From assembly GCA_021521415.1 (NCBI GenBank), contig JAIQDT010002058.1, positions 1 through 64,000 on the forward strand: 64,000 nt of DNA. The letters are read 5' to 3'. The DNA is from Bidens hawaiensis. Its lineage: Eukaryota; Streptophyta; Magnoliopsida; Asterales; Asteraceae. A program made the position numbers and the translations under genes. This document shows positions 22,588-34,675 of this stretch, piece by piece. The notes below the pieces were generated by a model. It saw only the letters and a program-made list of their open reading frames with translations, had not been told where the DNA came from and ran no database searches. Within the stretch, counting starts at the first letter, position 1; every line of letters starts with the position of its first letter.

Positions 22588-23315
22588 GTGAGTCTCACAG
22601 CCCCTATTTTCACTGTTTTCACTATTTTTTTAAAACTGTTTTCGGGGCGAGGGACACGTACTTAAATAATGTTTTATCATGGTATACTTACAAGCTATGC
22701 AAGCGATTATGTGTTTAAGTTATGTTTCATGATGAGCAATGCGAACGGTTATCTATGGTTTTTCGATGTTAGTGCACCAGATTCGAGTAAGTGATCACTT
22801 TACCATTGGAACTCTAAGGGTAGGGACTGCTGGTTTGATCCGCCCACTCGTAGGGGTCGCACCTCTTACACAGACGAGTGCCTAGTATGGTCATGGGGCA
22901 GTACTATGGGTTTGAGCCCGCTCGTAGAGGTCGCTCCTCTTACGCAGACGAGCGCCTTGTTTTCCGGCACAACGTCCGCGCGTAACCCGCGGGACGGTAT
23001 TATTCGCTCGTAGTGGCAGCGCCACTTACACAGACGAGCACGGTTTTTCAGATGTGTCCGCGCGTAACCCGCGGGACGGTATTACTTGTTTCGCTCGTAG
23101 TGGCAGCGCCACTTACACAGACGAGCACAGTTCCCAGAAATGTTCGCGCGTAAACCGCGGAACGACTTTTATCAGATTATGTTTTCAGAACTGTTTTACT
23201 AAGCATGTGTTTCAATGATGCTATTATGTTTATGATGCAATACGATTTATCAAGTTACTAAAACTTGTGAACTCACTCAGTTTATACTGATTCAAATGTT
23301 TTACGTGTCTTTCAG
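22588..23315 (+). other. putative leader intron inside the Gypsy1 LTR
   Basis: CAG|GTGAGTCTC at 22588 and TACGTGTCTTTCAG|GAG ending at 23315 are good plant splice sites, 728 bases apart. Matching donor and acceptor blocks occur in the solo LTR (11008 to 10470, minus) and in the Gypsy2 LTR (39417 to 38876, minus). That splicing happens is inference. Confidence 0.45.
22845..23163 (+). repeat. array of seven hairpins in the Gypsy1 LTR
   Basis: Four units (22845-22880, 22919-22954, 23005-23040, 23092-23127) have the form CNCTCGTAG...CTTACNCAGACGAGNG, with outer stem CTCGT/ACGAG and an inner stem that changes in step (GAGG/CCTC in one, GTGG/CCAC in others). Three interleaved units (22974-22995, 23056-23077, 23142-23163) pair GTCC with GGAC twice and GTTC with GAAC once. 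The same array is in the 3' LTR, shifted by 6818 bp. Confidence 0.8.
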
Positions 23316-23634
23316 GAGATAACTAGGTAGCGCATGGAGTCACACTTAGAGCACCTCACGCTGAACATCTAAAACTAGCTTTTTGGAAGATTTTAGTTCT
23401 ATCCCTTTGATGCGCATGGTTGTTCCCGCCGCGCAAGGGGATATGGCGTGGAAATCTTCAACAGTTTTTATACTTGGATGTTTTATGTAATTTTTAAACA
23501 ATGTAATGTATTTGTATTAAACCTTTCATGCGCAATGAAAATCTTTGAATGTTTGCAATGGCCCGTGCTTAATTATCAATCCCCACTCGCGCGCGCTCGG
23601 CTGTTTCCGCCGCTCAGGGCCGGGTGTGACAGAT

Positions 23635-23646
23635 TGGTATCAGAGC
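23635..23646 (+). other. primer-binding site of Gypsy1 (initiator tRNA-Met)
   Basis: TGGTATCAGAGC, complementary to the 3' end of plant initiator tRNA-Met, lies three bases after the LTR end. It primes minus-strand DNA synthesis. Confidence 0.95.
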
Positions 23647-23857
23647 ACTGGTTATAGCGAACTAGGAAAAGAAGTTTTAACCTAGACTATAACCGTTGGG
23701 GAATCGCATGAAATATTTTTCAAAGAAAATATTTTCAAAAGAAACTATACACACACTTAGGAACACGGGTCACACAGTGTCTAGTAAATAATGATAATAT
23801 TATGTGCTCAGAATACATGCGCTAAGATTGATATGTTTTCACTCTTTTAAAGCGAGA

Positions 23858-26800
23858 ATGCCTCCAACTAAAGCCAAGGGAATTACCATGACACCCGAGG
23901 AACTCGCGGAAATAATCGCGCAAGCGATCGCGACACATGAGGCCAGCAAGGCCGAATCAAGTCAGGGTCGTCAGAATGAGACCCCAGAACCCGAATCAGG
24001 AGCCTTGGACAAAGGATGCTCCTACAAGACATTTATGGCCTGTAGGCCTTGGCCATTCAAGGGTACCGAAGGGGCCATTGGGCTCTACAACTGGATTGAC
24101 AAAATGGAGACAGTTCTCTCCATTAGCAGATGTAGTGAGAACCAGAAGGTTCTTTACGCGACATGCATGTTCCAAGAAGCAGCTTCGTCTTGGTGGAAGC
24201 TTCAAGTGAAGACTTTGGGGCGAGAAGTTGCTCTTCACAAGACCTGGGAGGAACTGAAGGAAATGATGATGAGAAAGTTCTGCTCTCGCGCAGAAATCCA
24301 GAGTCTGCAGCAGGAATTCTGGAACCACACCATGGTAGGAACGGATATCGACGCCTACAACAACCGGTTCAACGAGCTTTGCCAGTTGGTGCCAGACATG
24401 GCAAACACGGAGGAAAAGAAGATCGAGAGGTATATCTTTGGGTTACCTCCTGTTGTTAGGGTTCCGCTCAACGCCGCAGCGCCTCCAACCTTTGATGAGG
24501 CGGTAGCGCGGGCCATCACCCTTACAAGGGATATGGTCCGTGCGGGTATGTTGACTACGCGCGGAAACGAGCAGCTAACCTCTGACTCCAAAAGGAAATG
24601 GAACTCTCACCACCGAGGGTCCGACTCCAAGCAACCACCGTTCAAGAAGCAGGAAAGCGCAAGGGTTTACGCGATCCAAGCCGCGGAGCCATCAAGGAAA
24701 GGATACAGCGGGCCTTACCCATGGTGCAACAAATGCAAGTTTCACCACGAGGGTGAATGCGCGAGCGTCACGTGCGCCAAATGTAACAGGCCAGGGCACA
24801 AGACGGTGAATTGCCGTGCTAAAGAAGCTGGAGCCAATGACAACTGCTACGCATGCGGAAAGCCAGGGCATTTCAGTCGTGATTGCCCGCAAAGGGGAAA
24901 CCAAGCTCGCGGGAGAGCTTTTGTGATCGGCGCGGGTGAAGCTAAAGAAGAGCCGAATGTGGTAACCGGTACGTTTTTGCTTAACGGCCATTTTGCATCT
25001 GTCTTATTTGATACTGGCGCTGACCTAAGTTTTATATCTGCTGAGTTTAAAAACTCCCTAGGCTTAGCAACCAGTAGGCTAGACACGCCTTATACTATAG
25101 AACTAGCCAATGGTAGGCAGTTATGCGCGAACGAAAGAACTGAACAATGTGTAATAGTCATGGGAGGTCACGGGTTCAATATTAACTTGTTACCAATAGA
25201 CTTGGGAAGTTTTGACATTGTGGTAGGTATGGATTGGTTAGTCGAGAACCGCGCGGAAGTTATTTGCCATGAGAAGCAGGTTCGGATCCCACTGTTGAAC
25301 GAGGAAACCTTGGTAATTCAAGGGGAAAGAAGGGGAGTTGCGACGAAACTGATTTCGTGCCTAAAGGCGCGCAAGTGCCTAAGGAAAGGGTGCTACGCCT
25401 TCCTGGCGCATGTAGTAGAGAAGAAAGGAGATGAGCGAAGAATTGAAGACTTACCAGTAGTGCGCGAATTTCCAGAAGTTTTTCCTGAAGATTTGCCCGG
25501 ATTGCCGCAGCCGCGACAAGTAGACTTTCGTATTGATTTAATCCCAGGAGCTGCGCCAGTAGCTCGAGCACCTTATCGATTAGCTCCATCTGAGATGCAA
25601 GAGCTATCCGATCAGTTACAGGAACTATTGGATAAGGGTTTCATACGCCCAAGCTTTTCACCTTGGGGAGCTCCAGTACTGTTTGTTAAGAAGAAGGATG
25701 GTTCCTTCCGGATGTGTATTGACTACAGGGAGCTGAACAAGCTGACAGTCAAAAATCGGTACCCCTTACCGAGGATTGACGACTTATTTGACCAGTTGCA
25801 GGGATCCAGTTATTATTCGAAGATAGATCTACGGTCAGGATACCACCAACTTAGGGTCCATGAGGAAGATGTGCCAAAAACAGCCTTCCGAACTAGATAC
25901 GGCCATTATGAGTTCTTAGTGATGCCTTTCGGGCTAACTAATGCGCCGGCTGTGTTCATGGATCTGATGAACCGCGTGTGCAAACCATACTTGGACAAGT
26001 TTGTGATTGTATTTATAGATGATATTCTGATTTACTCTCGGACCAAGGCCGAGCATGAGCAACACCTGAGATTGATTTTGGAATTGTTGAGGAAAGAAAA
26101 GTTGTATGCAAAGTTTTCCAAGTGCGAGTTTTGGCTTAGAGAAGTTCACTTTCTCGGTCACGTTGTAAACGAGAAAGGAATACACGTTGATCCTTCCAAA
26201 GTCAAGGCCATCGAAAACTGGGAAGCGCCAAAAACCCCAACTGAGGTGAGGCAATTCCTAGGACTAGCTGGCTACTATCGACGCTTCATTGAGAACTTCT
26301 CCAAGATAGCTCTACCTCTGACCGCGCTAACTCAGAAAGACAAGAAGTTTGTTTGGGGCGAAAATCAGGAAACAGCATTTCAAATGTTGAAACAGAAGTT
26401 ATGTAGTGCGCCAATTTTGTCTCTGCCCGAGGGGACGGATGACATCGTCGTTTACTGCGACGCTTCACATCAGGGACTCGGATGTGTCCTTATGCAGCGA
26501 GACAAAGTCATAGCATATGCCTCGCGCCAACTCAAGACCAATGAAAAGAACTACACAACGCATGATCTGGAACTTGGAGCGGTTGTCTTCGCGCTAAAGA
26601 TTTGGCGCCATTACCTCTATGGTACAAAGTGTATAATCTTTACGGATCACAAGAGCCTTCAACATATATTTGATCAAAAGGATTTAAACATGAGGCAACG
26701 AAGATGGGTGGAGTTGTTGAATGATTATGATTGTGAAATTAAGTACCACCCTGGAAAGGCGAACGTGGTAGCAGACGCGCTAAGTAGGAAGGAGCGAATA

Positions 26801-28300
26801 AAAACGCTACGAGTCAAGGCTCTAAGGTTGACCATTCACGCAGATATCTCTACCCGCATCCGAAACGCTCAGCAAGAAGCCTTGAAACCAGAGTTTGTTA
26901 AAAACGAATCCCTTGGAGGTATGATTAAGAATTTGGAGATCAAAGAGAACGACACTCGACATTTTGCTAACCGCATATGGGTCCCTCTCAAGGGAGGATT
27001 GCGCGAGCAAGTATTAAACGAAGCTCACAAGACGCGGTATTCCGTACATCCTGGCGCAGATAAGATGTACCATGATGTTAAAGCGCTGTATTGGTGGCCC
27101 AATCTTAAAGGCGCCATCGCGACGTATGTCAGCAAGTGCCTGACGTGTTCGAAGGTAAAGGCTGAATACCAGAAACCATCAGGGTTGCTTCAACAGCCAG
27201 AAATTCCCATGTGGAAGTGGGAACAAATCTCTATGGACTTCATCACCAAACTGCCAAGGACACCTGGGGGTTATGACACAATCTGGGTTATCGTAGATCG
27301 GCTAACTAAATCAGCACACTTCCTGCCGATCAAGGAAACCGATAAGATGGAAAAGTTAGCCCGATTGTATATTCGAGTAGTAGTTTCAAAACATGGAATC
27401 CCAGTGTCCATTATTTCTGATAGAGATAGTCGGTTCACATCAAGGTTTTGGAGATCGTTACAAGGAGCTCTAGGTACTCGCCTTGATATGAGTACAGCTT
27501 ATCATCCTCAAACGGATGGGCAAAGCGAGCGAACAATCCAGACATTGGAAGATATGCTGCGCGCGTGCGCGATCGATTTCGGAGGTAGCTGGGATACTCA
27601 TCTCCCATTGGTTGAATTTTCTTACAACAACAGTTATCACACAAGCCTCAAGGCTGCGCCGTTTGAAGCTTTGTATGGGCGCAAGTGTAGATCCCCACTG
27701 TGCTGGGCTGAAGTGGGTGACAAGCAAATGACTGGTCCAGAATTGATCCAAGAAACAACAGACAAGATTTTTCAGATAAGGGATCGCCTTAAGACAGCGC
27801 GCGACAGACAGAAGAGCTACGCAGATGTGCGAAGGAAACCATTGGAGTTTCAGGTAGGGGATAGAGTACTTTTGAAAGTCTCTCCATGGAAAGGAGTCCC
27901 CCGTTTCGGCAAGCGAGGAAAGTTGAATCCGCGCTACATTGGACCATTTGAGATCCTGGAAAGGATCGGTCCGGTTGCTTATAAACTCCGTTTACCCGCC
28001 GAACTCAGTGGAGTTCATGATACGTTTCACGTGTCCAACCTCAAAAAGTGCTTATCTGACGAAACGTTGATTTTGCCGTTGGAAGAGATTCACATCGACA
28101 AACAGCTGCACTTCGTAGAAGAACCTATAGCAGTAACCGATTGGAAAGAACAAAAGTTACGCAGAAGCAGAATCAAGTTAGTAAAGGTTCAATGGAACTC
28201 GAGGCGTGGGCCTGAATTCACTTGGGAAAGAGAAGACCAGATGCGCATGAAATACCCACACCTCTTTCAGAGCATGGCTTCTGCCAGCAACGTCTCCTAA
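23858..28300 (+). CDS. Gypsy1 Gag-Pol polyprotein, intact
   Basis: One open frame runs 23804-28300; the ATG at 23858 (MPPTKAKG) is the likely start, as the upstream 18 codons are atypical. Residue numbers count from 23804. Order: Gag with WWKLQVK and [14 protein letters not shown] blocks; CCHC knuckles near C308, at C324 and at C348-C351-H356-C361; protease DTGA at 403-406; reverse transcriptase with FIDD at 737-740; RNase H with D886, E923 and D948; integrase with an HHCC zinc region and D1145, D1206 and E1242 (35 residues between the last two); and a C-terminal chromodomain-like segment (about 1420-1490, [15 protein letters not shown]). No stop, frameshift or lost catalytic residue was seen. 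It would package, reverse transcribe and integrate the element. Confidence 0.95.
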   Translation: MPPTKAKGITMTPEELAEIIAQAIATHEASKAESSQGRQNETPEPESGALDKGCSYKTFMACRPWPFKGTEGAIGLYNWIDKMETVLSISRCSENQKVLYATCMFQEAASSWWKLQVKTLGREVALHKTWEELKEMMMRKFCSRAEIQSLQQEFWNHTMVGTDIDAYNNRFNELCQLVPDMANTEEKKIERYIFGLPPVVRVPLNAAAPPTFDEAVARAITLTRDMVRAGMLTTRGNEQLTSDSKRKWNSHHRGSDSKQPPFKKQESARVYAIQAAEPSRKGYSGPYPWCNKCKFHHEGECASVTCAKCNRPGHKTVNCRAKEAGANDNCYACGKPGHFSRDCPQRGNQARGRAFVIGAGEAKEEPNVVTGTFLLNGHFASVLFDTGADLSFISAEFKNSLGLATSRLDTPYTIELANGRQLCANERTEQCVIVMGGHGFNINLLPIDLGSFDIVVGMDWLVENRAEVICHEKQVRIPLLNEETLVIQGERRGVATKLISCLKARKCLRKGCYAFLAHVVEKKGDERRIEDLPVVREFPEVFPEDLPGLPQPRQVDFRIDLIPGAAPVARAPYRLAPSEMQELSDQLQELLDKGFIRPSFSPWGAPVLFVKKKDGSFRMCIDYRELNKLTVKNRYPLPRIDDLFDQLQGSSYYSKIDLRSGYHQLRVHEEDVPKTAFRTRYGHYEFLVMPFGLTNAPAVFMDLMNRVCKPYLDKFVIVFIDDILIYSRTKAEHEQHLRLILELLRKEKLYAKFSKCEFWLREVHFLGHVVNEKGIHVDPSKVKAIENWEAPKTPTEVRQFLGLAGYYRRFIENFSKIALPLTALTQKDKKFVWGENQETAFQMLKQKLCSAPILSLPEGTDDIVVYCDASHQGLGCVLMQRDKVIAYASRQLKTNEKNYTTHDLELGAVVFALKIWRHYLYGTKCIIFTDHKSLQHIFDQKDLNMRQRRWVELLNDYDCEIKYHPGKANVVADALSRKERIKTLRVKALRLTIHADISTRIRNAQQEALKPEFVKNESLGGMIKNLEIKENDTRHFANRIWVPLKGGLREQVLNEAHKTRYSVHPGADKMYHDVKALYWWPNLKGAIATYVSKCLTCSKVKAEYQKPSGLLQQPEIPMWKWEQISMDFITKLPRTPGGYDTIWVIVDRLTKSAHFLPIKETDKMEKLARLYIRVVVSKHGIPVSIISDRDSRFTSRFWRSLQGALGTRLDMSTAYHPQTDGQSERTIQTLEDMLRACAIDFGGSWDTHLPLVEFSYNNSYHTSLKAAPFEALYGRKCRSPLCWAEVGDKQMTGPELIQETTDKIFQIRDRLKTARDRQKSYADVRRKPLEFQVGDRVLLKVSPWKGVPRFGKRGKLNPRYIGPFEILERIGPVAYKLRLPAELSGVHDTFHVSNLKKCLSDETLILPLEEIHIDKQLHFVEEPIAVTDWKEQKLRRSRIKLVKVQWNSRRGPEFTWEREDQMRMKYPHLFQSMASASNVS

Positions 28301-28324
28301 ATTTCGGGACGAAATTCGTTTAAC

Positions 28325-28334
28325 AGGGGGAGAA
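28325..28334 (+). other. polypurine tract of Gypsy1
   Basis: AGGGGGAGAA lies directly before the 3' LTR, where plus-strand DNA synthesis is primed. It follows the Gag-Pol stop by 24 bases, a tight spacing usual for this lineage. Confidence 0.9.
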
Positions 28335-30449
28335 TGTGACACCCGGTAAATTCCCAATCCCTTAAACCGAGTAATCAACCTAAATATTAGGTAATTATGT
28401 TATGTGCGCCCTGCGCGAGCGCGCCATGTTAGAATCAGCGCGTGCATTTGTTATGTGCGTCCTGCGCGAGCGCGCCATGTTAATCAGCGCGTGCATTTGT
28501 TATGTGCGCCCTGCGCGAGCGCACCATGTTAAGAACCAGCGTGGGCATATGTTATATGCGCCATGCGCGAATGTTTTGGCTTTATGTTTTCATGTACCTT
28601 AACGTTATGTTGTCTAAAGGGTTGACCATCCCGCATGATGCTAAGGCGGGTGCATTCTAAATCGTTTATGCGCGTGCGGAAGGGAACTAACCTCCCCGCA
28701 TGGCGGGAACACTGAGAGCTAGTTTGTCTGAAGCTCCAAGATGGAATTGACTTCAACATAACTGATCACTATGTTGAAATACCAAGACCACCTGGAGAAT
28801 CTACAAATGAAACTCAATGTCCCTAACTGCGAGAAGGTTACGCACCTACCCGCAGCAAAGAAATGTCCTTCACGCAGAAAGCTATGCGCATAAAGTGATA
28901 CGCACAGAACACTTAGTCTATTCTCCAGATGTAAGGAGATTACTCCCGCCCAAAAGAAAACAGTAGCGTGTTTCAGAGATTTTCCACTTTTTACTGTACA
29001 CTGACAAAAGTATCTGAAAAAGGCACACTGTAACATGAAAAGTCAACTGTCAGCCACCCTATTCTCACCAACCCCAGACCTGCATGTCCTGACCAAATCA
29101 AATCAAATCTTTTATCCACTACTCCACTTTTAAATAAATAATAATAATTTCCATACTTTATCATCATTACCCCTAGATATGAAAAGATTTCAATCCCCTA
29201 AAGCAAGGGATTGTGTTCCCTTGAGTTTGCCTATAAATATGTAACCTAAATCATCACCCAAAACACACTTCAAAGAACTGCAAACTTGCACTAAACCTCT
29301 CCCAAGCATCCGTTTTCATTTCCGATCCTGTTACTAGACCTTCGATTCCGAGGCCAAATACCAAGAAAACCCGAATCCCGATTAATCCCTTAACAAGAAC
29401 CACAGGTGAGTCTCACAGCCCCTATTTTCACTGTTTTCACTATTTTTTTAAAACTGTTTTCGGGGCGAGGGACACGTACTTAAATAATGTTTTATCATGG
29501 TATACTTACAAGCTATGCAAGCGATTATGTGTTTAAGTTATGTTTCATGATGAGCAATGCGAACGGTTATCTATGGTTTTTCGATGTTAGTGCACCAGAT
29601 TCGAGTAAGTGATCACTTTACCATTGGAACTCTAAGGGTAGGGACTGCTGGTTTGATCCGCCCACTCGTAGGGGTCGCACCTCTTACACAGACGAGTGCC
29701 TAGTATGGTCATGGGGCAGTACTATGGGTTTGAGCCCGCTCGTAGAGGTCGCTCCTCTTACGCAGACGAGCGCCTTGTTTTCCGGCACAACGTCCGCGCG
29801 TAACCCGCGGGACGGTATTATTCGCTCGTAGTGGCAGCGCCACTTACACAGACGAGCACGGTTTTTCAGATGTGTCCGCGCGTAACCCGCGGGACGGTAT
29901 TACTTGTTTCGCTCGTAGTGGCAGCGCCACTTACACAGACGAGCACAGTTCCCAGAAATGTTCGCGCGTAAACCGCGGAACGACTTTTATCAGATTATGT
30001 TTTCAGAACTGTTTTACTAAGCATGTGTTTCAATGATGCTATTATGTTTATGATGCAATACGATTTATCAAGTTACTAAAACTTGTGAACTCACTCAGTT
30101 TATACTGATTCAAATGTTTTACGTGTCTTTCAGGAGATAACTAGGTAGCGCATGGAGTCACACTTAGAGCACCTCACGCTGAACATCTAAAACTAGCTTT
30201 TTGGAAGATTTTAGTTCTATCCCTTTTTTGCGCATGGTTGTTCCCGCCGCGCAAGGGGATATGGCGTGGAAATCTTCAACAGTTTTTATACTTGGATGTT
30301 TTATGTAATTTTTAAACAATGTAATGTATTTGTATTAAACCTTTCATGCGCAATGAAAATCTTTGAATGTTTGCAATGGCCCGTGCTTAATTATCAATCC
30401 CCACTCGCGCGCGCCCGGCTGTTTCCGCCGCTCAGGGCCGGGTGTGACA
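28335..30449 (+). repeat. Gypsy1 3' LTR
   Basis: This 2115-bp LTR is nearly identical to the 5' copy. Differences seen: four C/T changes and a 3-bp insertion between 28840 and 29020, one A/C change near 29108, a GA to TT change near 30226, and one T/C change near 30417. Confidence 0.95.
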
Positions 30450-30454
30450 AAAAA

Positions 30455-31964
30455 ACATACAGGAACATCCTTATAGAAGTTCGCTGGAGACACCTGTAGT
30501 CTAGAGTTAGATGACTTCGTAAATATGAAAGAATGACAATTACAACAAATGGCCTTCTAGAAGTTTAGTGAAAATATTCCTTGAGTGACATTTACCTCCT
30601 TTTTCAAGAGCCTATGTTAGTTTAAGCAATCAAAATGAGCCAACTGGACATCTCGTAAAACACATGGCTAACTGTCACCTCCTACCAGAATAGGACACGT
30701 GTCCCTTCAGGTGAGTGGAGAGCATCTTCTGGATAGTGACAATCCAGCCAATCACTTTCATGGACCTTCAGATATAAATTCTTTCTCCATCATCATGAGG
30801 TATTCATACACACTTCCCATATTATGTCAATCGCTTTGTACTTTCTTTCTTTAAAAGAATGGTATTTATTCCCACGCCGAATGGTGATTATGGGAATACC
30901 CCCATCTTGTCATTCCTGTAATGAGCTCACGGTGATTTTGTTTTGCAGGATTTGGATCATGATCTAGCTTGACTCTAAATTTCTTAGTTTCACTCGAAAA
31001 CCCTTACCCGGTGGAAATATTGATCTAATCTTAACTTGGTTAGATTTGTGTTTCTTCATTGGTGTCACCCGTGTTTTTATTAATAGAACAACTTCTATTA
31101 TATTTTGGGGTTGAAATGAGCCAGATCTAGCAAAATCCGGCCGATACTACGGCGATGGCGAAACACAAGGTCTTTCTTTGGGGTCCTACTCCTAAAGATG
31201 ATGGACGAGTGACGGTTGAAACTTGTTGGAATCGTCGAACTTTAGATCTGGAAGATAGGTCTGGAGATTCTCCCCGACATAGGGGAGTAGAGATCATGGT
31301 TCGTCGTTAGCAGTTCAGATCTGAAAGGAAGATCCAGACTTTAAAAAAGTGTCTACAGAAGTAAAAAAGTGCGAATTTCCGAAGAGTGCAAATGTAGGTT
31401 GAGAAACGAATGAGTACAAGTAAGAATGCTGGCGTACAGAGATTTACCTCCCTCATCTCCTTCTCCTCCATCGACAATATGTCAAAGTTAACTTAACGAT
31501 AATGTTAAAACTATGACGTATTCTGGAGATGATTAGGAAGGTGGAAGTCATGCCAGAGGTCGTCTGGTTGAATGGAGTATATTCCGCAAAACCATGAACG
31601 ATCAGAGTCGTTTTTCTTGTGGGTATTGTGATAGTACTTATCGCAATGAGAATTAGGGTTATCCAAGTGATGACAATCAGAACTATGGTCAAGAAAAGTC
31701 AAGTCGCCCGCGGGCGGCAGTTAGGCACACTGAATATTATAGTGATGCGGAAGTAGACTTCACAAAACCGTATCGTCCGCAACGTTTGCAGTTATGTCGA
31801 AGTTCATTCCGTGGATTACTACCACTCCTTTCCAGATAAATGTGAAATTTCCTAGTAATTTGGGCAAATATGATGGGATGACTGATCTTGGTGATCATCT
31901 TCTTAACTTTACAGCAGCTGGAGGGGTAAGCGGATAGACTTTACCATATTGGTGTCACATGTTT
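30455..31964 (+). mobile_element. older Tat-like gypsy fragment (LTR, leader and start of Gag)
   Basis: After the Gypsy1 duplication the sequence shows an LTR-like region with a TATA-type word (gatataaat, near 30771), then a leader. From about 31790 a plus-strand frame reads in pieces as a Tat/Ogre-type Gag start, with GKYDGMTDLGDHLLNF and PYWCHMF, broken by a stop after VSG. It breaks off at 31964, where another LTR-like sequence begins. Gypsy1 is inserted in it. Family assignment is moderate. Confidence 0.5.
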
Positions 31965-31985
31965 TGTGACATTCTTCATTTTAAA
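31790..31985 (+). pseudogene. Gag fragment of a Tat-like gypsy element
   Basis: The fragment holds the segment KYDGMTDLGDHL, corresponding to the YDGTTDPEDHL-type start of the retrotransposon Gag domain in Tat-lineage elements, then an in-frame stop and the cysteine-containing WCHMF block. Nothing of Pol follows. Confidence 0.55.
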
Positions 31986-33340
31986 AACCCAAAAACCTGA
32001 CCCGTTGTAAACTTTGTTATACTTCAGATCCTTTAAAATAATGTCCTTCATGTTATAATCATGTCTCATACATGTCGTGTTGTTTTAATATCTTTTAACG
32101 GTGTTTAATTAGCTTATTTTATGCTCGAAACTAACCTAAACCAAAGTACAAGGACCATTTTTGCCAAAAACCAAAATTTTCACCAATCTTTAAATCAGAT
32201 TTTATTTAATTAATTAATTTTTTTAATATATTATACAAAACTAACCAACCACATTGAATGCAAAAGTGGTTGTAAGATGATTTAATGTCCAACAATCCAT
32301 GCAAATTTGTCATCTCCTTTTTGCCTATAAATACCAACACTTCTCAATATTTTCCAAATGCTCATCTATTCCTTTATCTCTAATTTTCAGATCTGTGGAA
32401 GCAAATTAAAGTGTTCCGCGTAAGTTGACTTCAAAAGTCAAACAGAACCTTTGCTTGCTCTTTAATCAGATTCAGGTAGATTTTTGTTGTATTATTCTAT
32501 TTATTTACTTCTTATAACATTATAGGAATGATTTCATTTCTTCAAATTCATTTGATCAATGGGTTTCACCTTCCGGTTACACATTTTAGCGTTACAAGGC
32601 TATTTTGGTCAAATTTGGGATTTTTACTCGTTTAAAGTTTATGACTTTTATTAAAATTTTGTTTGTTGGTTATTGAGCCATGAGTACTTGTGTAATAAGA
32701 TGGTAAACATGTACTAACATCACACAATGAGTGGCAAAATTATTCTTCATCAAAAACCATTCCAAAACACCAAGAACTTAGGTTCTAATGACGTTTCAGT
32801 TCTGGACAGAAGTTTGGTCGCCAAAGATTTGGCCATAACTTAGTCATAATGAACAGGAATGGTGTAAGGTCAAATCCTATGATAAACTTCATTGAGTTTT
32901 GGTTCCAATGGTTGTTTAATTCCATTTTAATTCATTTGTATTGCTTCACTATCACTGTTTTACTTTTAGTACGCAGATTTTTAACAATTGAGAAAACCGG
33001 CTGTTTCAGCCTACCTCGAGTCCTAATTTAGGAAACGTTTCTAAATTAAAGATGTTCAAAACATCCTACTTTAGCATACTGGAGATTTTTATAATTCTTA
33101 GAAATTTATGTATATTTTTTGAGTATTATTCAAATCAAGGACATATTTTGCACAACACTGATTAAACTCATTTTGTTTGTTTTTATACCTTAGATATGGT
33201 ATATTGTTTGGTTAACCATTTTTAGTTACTGATTTTATGATTATTCTTCATGTTAAAGGCAGTTCGGAAAGGGACTTGGTCAAATATCATGTTCCGGGCC
33301 AACGGAACTGAACAGTGGTTTAAACTCGTTTTAATGTCTA
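31965..33340 (+). mobile_element. probable LTR fragment of another Tekay-like element
   Basis: It starts TGTGACATTCTTC, like a Tekay-type LTR, has a TATA box (CTATAAATAC, near 32325) and a leader with a TTTTCAG site, but no matching second copy, primer site or clear CA end. It stops where the SIRE-A coding remnant begins. There is no gene in it. Confidence 0.35.
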
Positions 33341-33364
33341 CACAAAGGGGAATTCGGTTTAGAC

Positions 33365-34675
33365 ATGGATTTTGATGAAGAATGTTTGAACAGAGATGAC
33401 TTAAGTGACTCTAGTGATCAATGTTCAAGTGATAATGGTTCTAAGAATGAATGAAAGAGCAAACTAAATCCACCAAGCAAGATTCCTTTGCTAGCAAAGA
33501 TCACACCCAAAATGAGAAAACATCATGAACAAATGTGAAGGGAACATGTGTCATTTGACATATGTGGTGGATCAAAAGTTAACTATAATTCATTGAAGCC
33601 TCCAAGCAAAGAAGCATTAAAAGAGAAAAATGTTAAAAACAAGAAGAATACTGAAGAAACTGTGAACAGTGATCAGTTTATTACTGTATACCCTGTTTTC
33701 TCAAATCAAGAATTATTTGATGTTGGTGAAGTAGAAAGTGTGGAAGAATATGAAAGAAGACAATCAAGGTTCAGAGACAACTCAGATGATAAACCAATCA
33801 ATATGGAAAGGATAATATTTGTCAAAAGTTCAGCTGAAAGACAAGATATCAAGATTGAGGAATTTGTACCTTTTTCAACTGACTTTGATGGTCTCAAAAC
33901 TCAAAAGACGGAGTTGATCTCCAAGACCAAGTTCAAAAAGGGAAAGTCAAGTGAGAGCTTCAAAGGAAAAGTTTGGTGCAAGCATTGTGATGTGTATAGG
34001 CATCACACTGATTCTTGTCATGAAAGATTTACATTCAAGCCATTTCATGTTCCAGATACAACCAAGTTTGGGCAAGACTTTGGTCTTTACAAGAAGAAGT
34101 ATGATGAATATTTTGGCAAAGGCAAGGGCAAGAAGCCATCTGATGATACTGAGAGAAAGGCTGAAGTGAATAGTAAAAAGAAAACTGAAGTTACTTACAA
34201 GAAAGAACAGAAAATAGTTGAAGAGAAGAAGGCTCCAATGATCAAACAACATATCAGAATAAAACCCGATAAGGCTGTTAAGAATGTGAAATATGTTAAC
34301 CAAGGGAAGTCAACAGAGGGTGAAAAAAAGGTTAAAAGAGAAATGTTTAGTAGAAAAAAATCAAGAGAGTTGAATGGTGATGAGAAATTTCTTTTGAAGC
34401 ATGGGTTTGAACCTCAAGGATTTCTTTGGAAACCAAGAAATGAAACAAAAGTGACATGTGAAACATTAGTGACAAGTGTGAAGAGAAAGCTTGTCAATGA
34501 GGAATGCACTAGCATAGTTCCATATATAGGAATACCATATGAAACTGGCTATGATTCAGATGATTCTGAAGAATCTTGTGAAATTGTTTATGAAGATCCC
34601 AAACCCAATGCAACAAATGTTAACGTTGCTAATGATCTGCAAGCTGTTCCAGCTTGCGTTTCATCTCTGAACTGA
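33365..34675 (+). pseudogene. SIRE-A Gag remnant with CCHC knuckle
   Basis: From ATG 33365 the frame gives an acidic start (DSSDQCSSDNGS), two stops near 33450-33540, then an open 375-codon stretch (33548-34675). It carries a CCHC zinc knuckle (WCKHCDVYRHHTDSC), the segment LYKKKYDEYFGKGKGKK, lysine-rich low-complexity runs, and HGFEPQGFLWKP. It lacks the UBN2-type N-terminal Gag of SIRE-B. The frame ends with TGA at 34673, just before an acceptor-like sequence (TTTGATTTGTGCAG) and the protease in another frame. Confidence 0.7.

Larger units (their letters stand above)
21520..23631 (+). repeat. Gypsy1 5' LTR
   Basis: This LTR of 2112 bp starts with three ~60-bp repeats around gcgccctgcgcgagcgcgcc (21580-21720). 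It holds a TATA box at 22414, a splice-donor-like CAG|GTGAGT at 22588, an array of hairpins (22845-23163), an acceptor-like TTTCAG ending at 23315, and ends next to the primer site. Confidence 0.95.
21520..30449 (+). mobile_element. Gypsy1: complete, young Tekay-type Ty3/gypsy element
   Basis: Two direct LTRs (21520-23631 and 28335-30449) begin TGTGACACCCGG and end CCGGGTGTGACA. They flank a primer site, one uninterrupted Gag-Pol frame and a polypurine tract. The host duplication is AAAAA (21515-21519 and 30450-30454). Comparing the LTRs by eye gives about 8 substitutions and one 3-bp indel over 2.1 kb, about 0.4%, so the insertion is recent. Gypsy domain order (integrase last) and a chromodomain-like C-terminus place it in the chromovirus group, probably Tekay. 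Every part needed for autonomous transposition appears present. Confidence 0.95.

Noticed and set aside
23635..23646. tRNA-like match
   Set aside because: It is a 12-base primer-binding site, not a tRNA gene; no cloverleaf is present here or at the similar sites 46353 and 58265.
33940..34310. 118-codon minus-strand frame rich in Leu, Ile and Phe that looks like a membrane protein
   Set aside because: It is the antisense shadow of the lysine-rich SIRE-A Gag linker.
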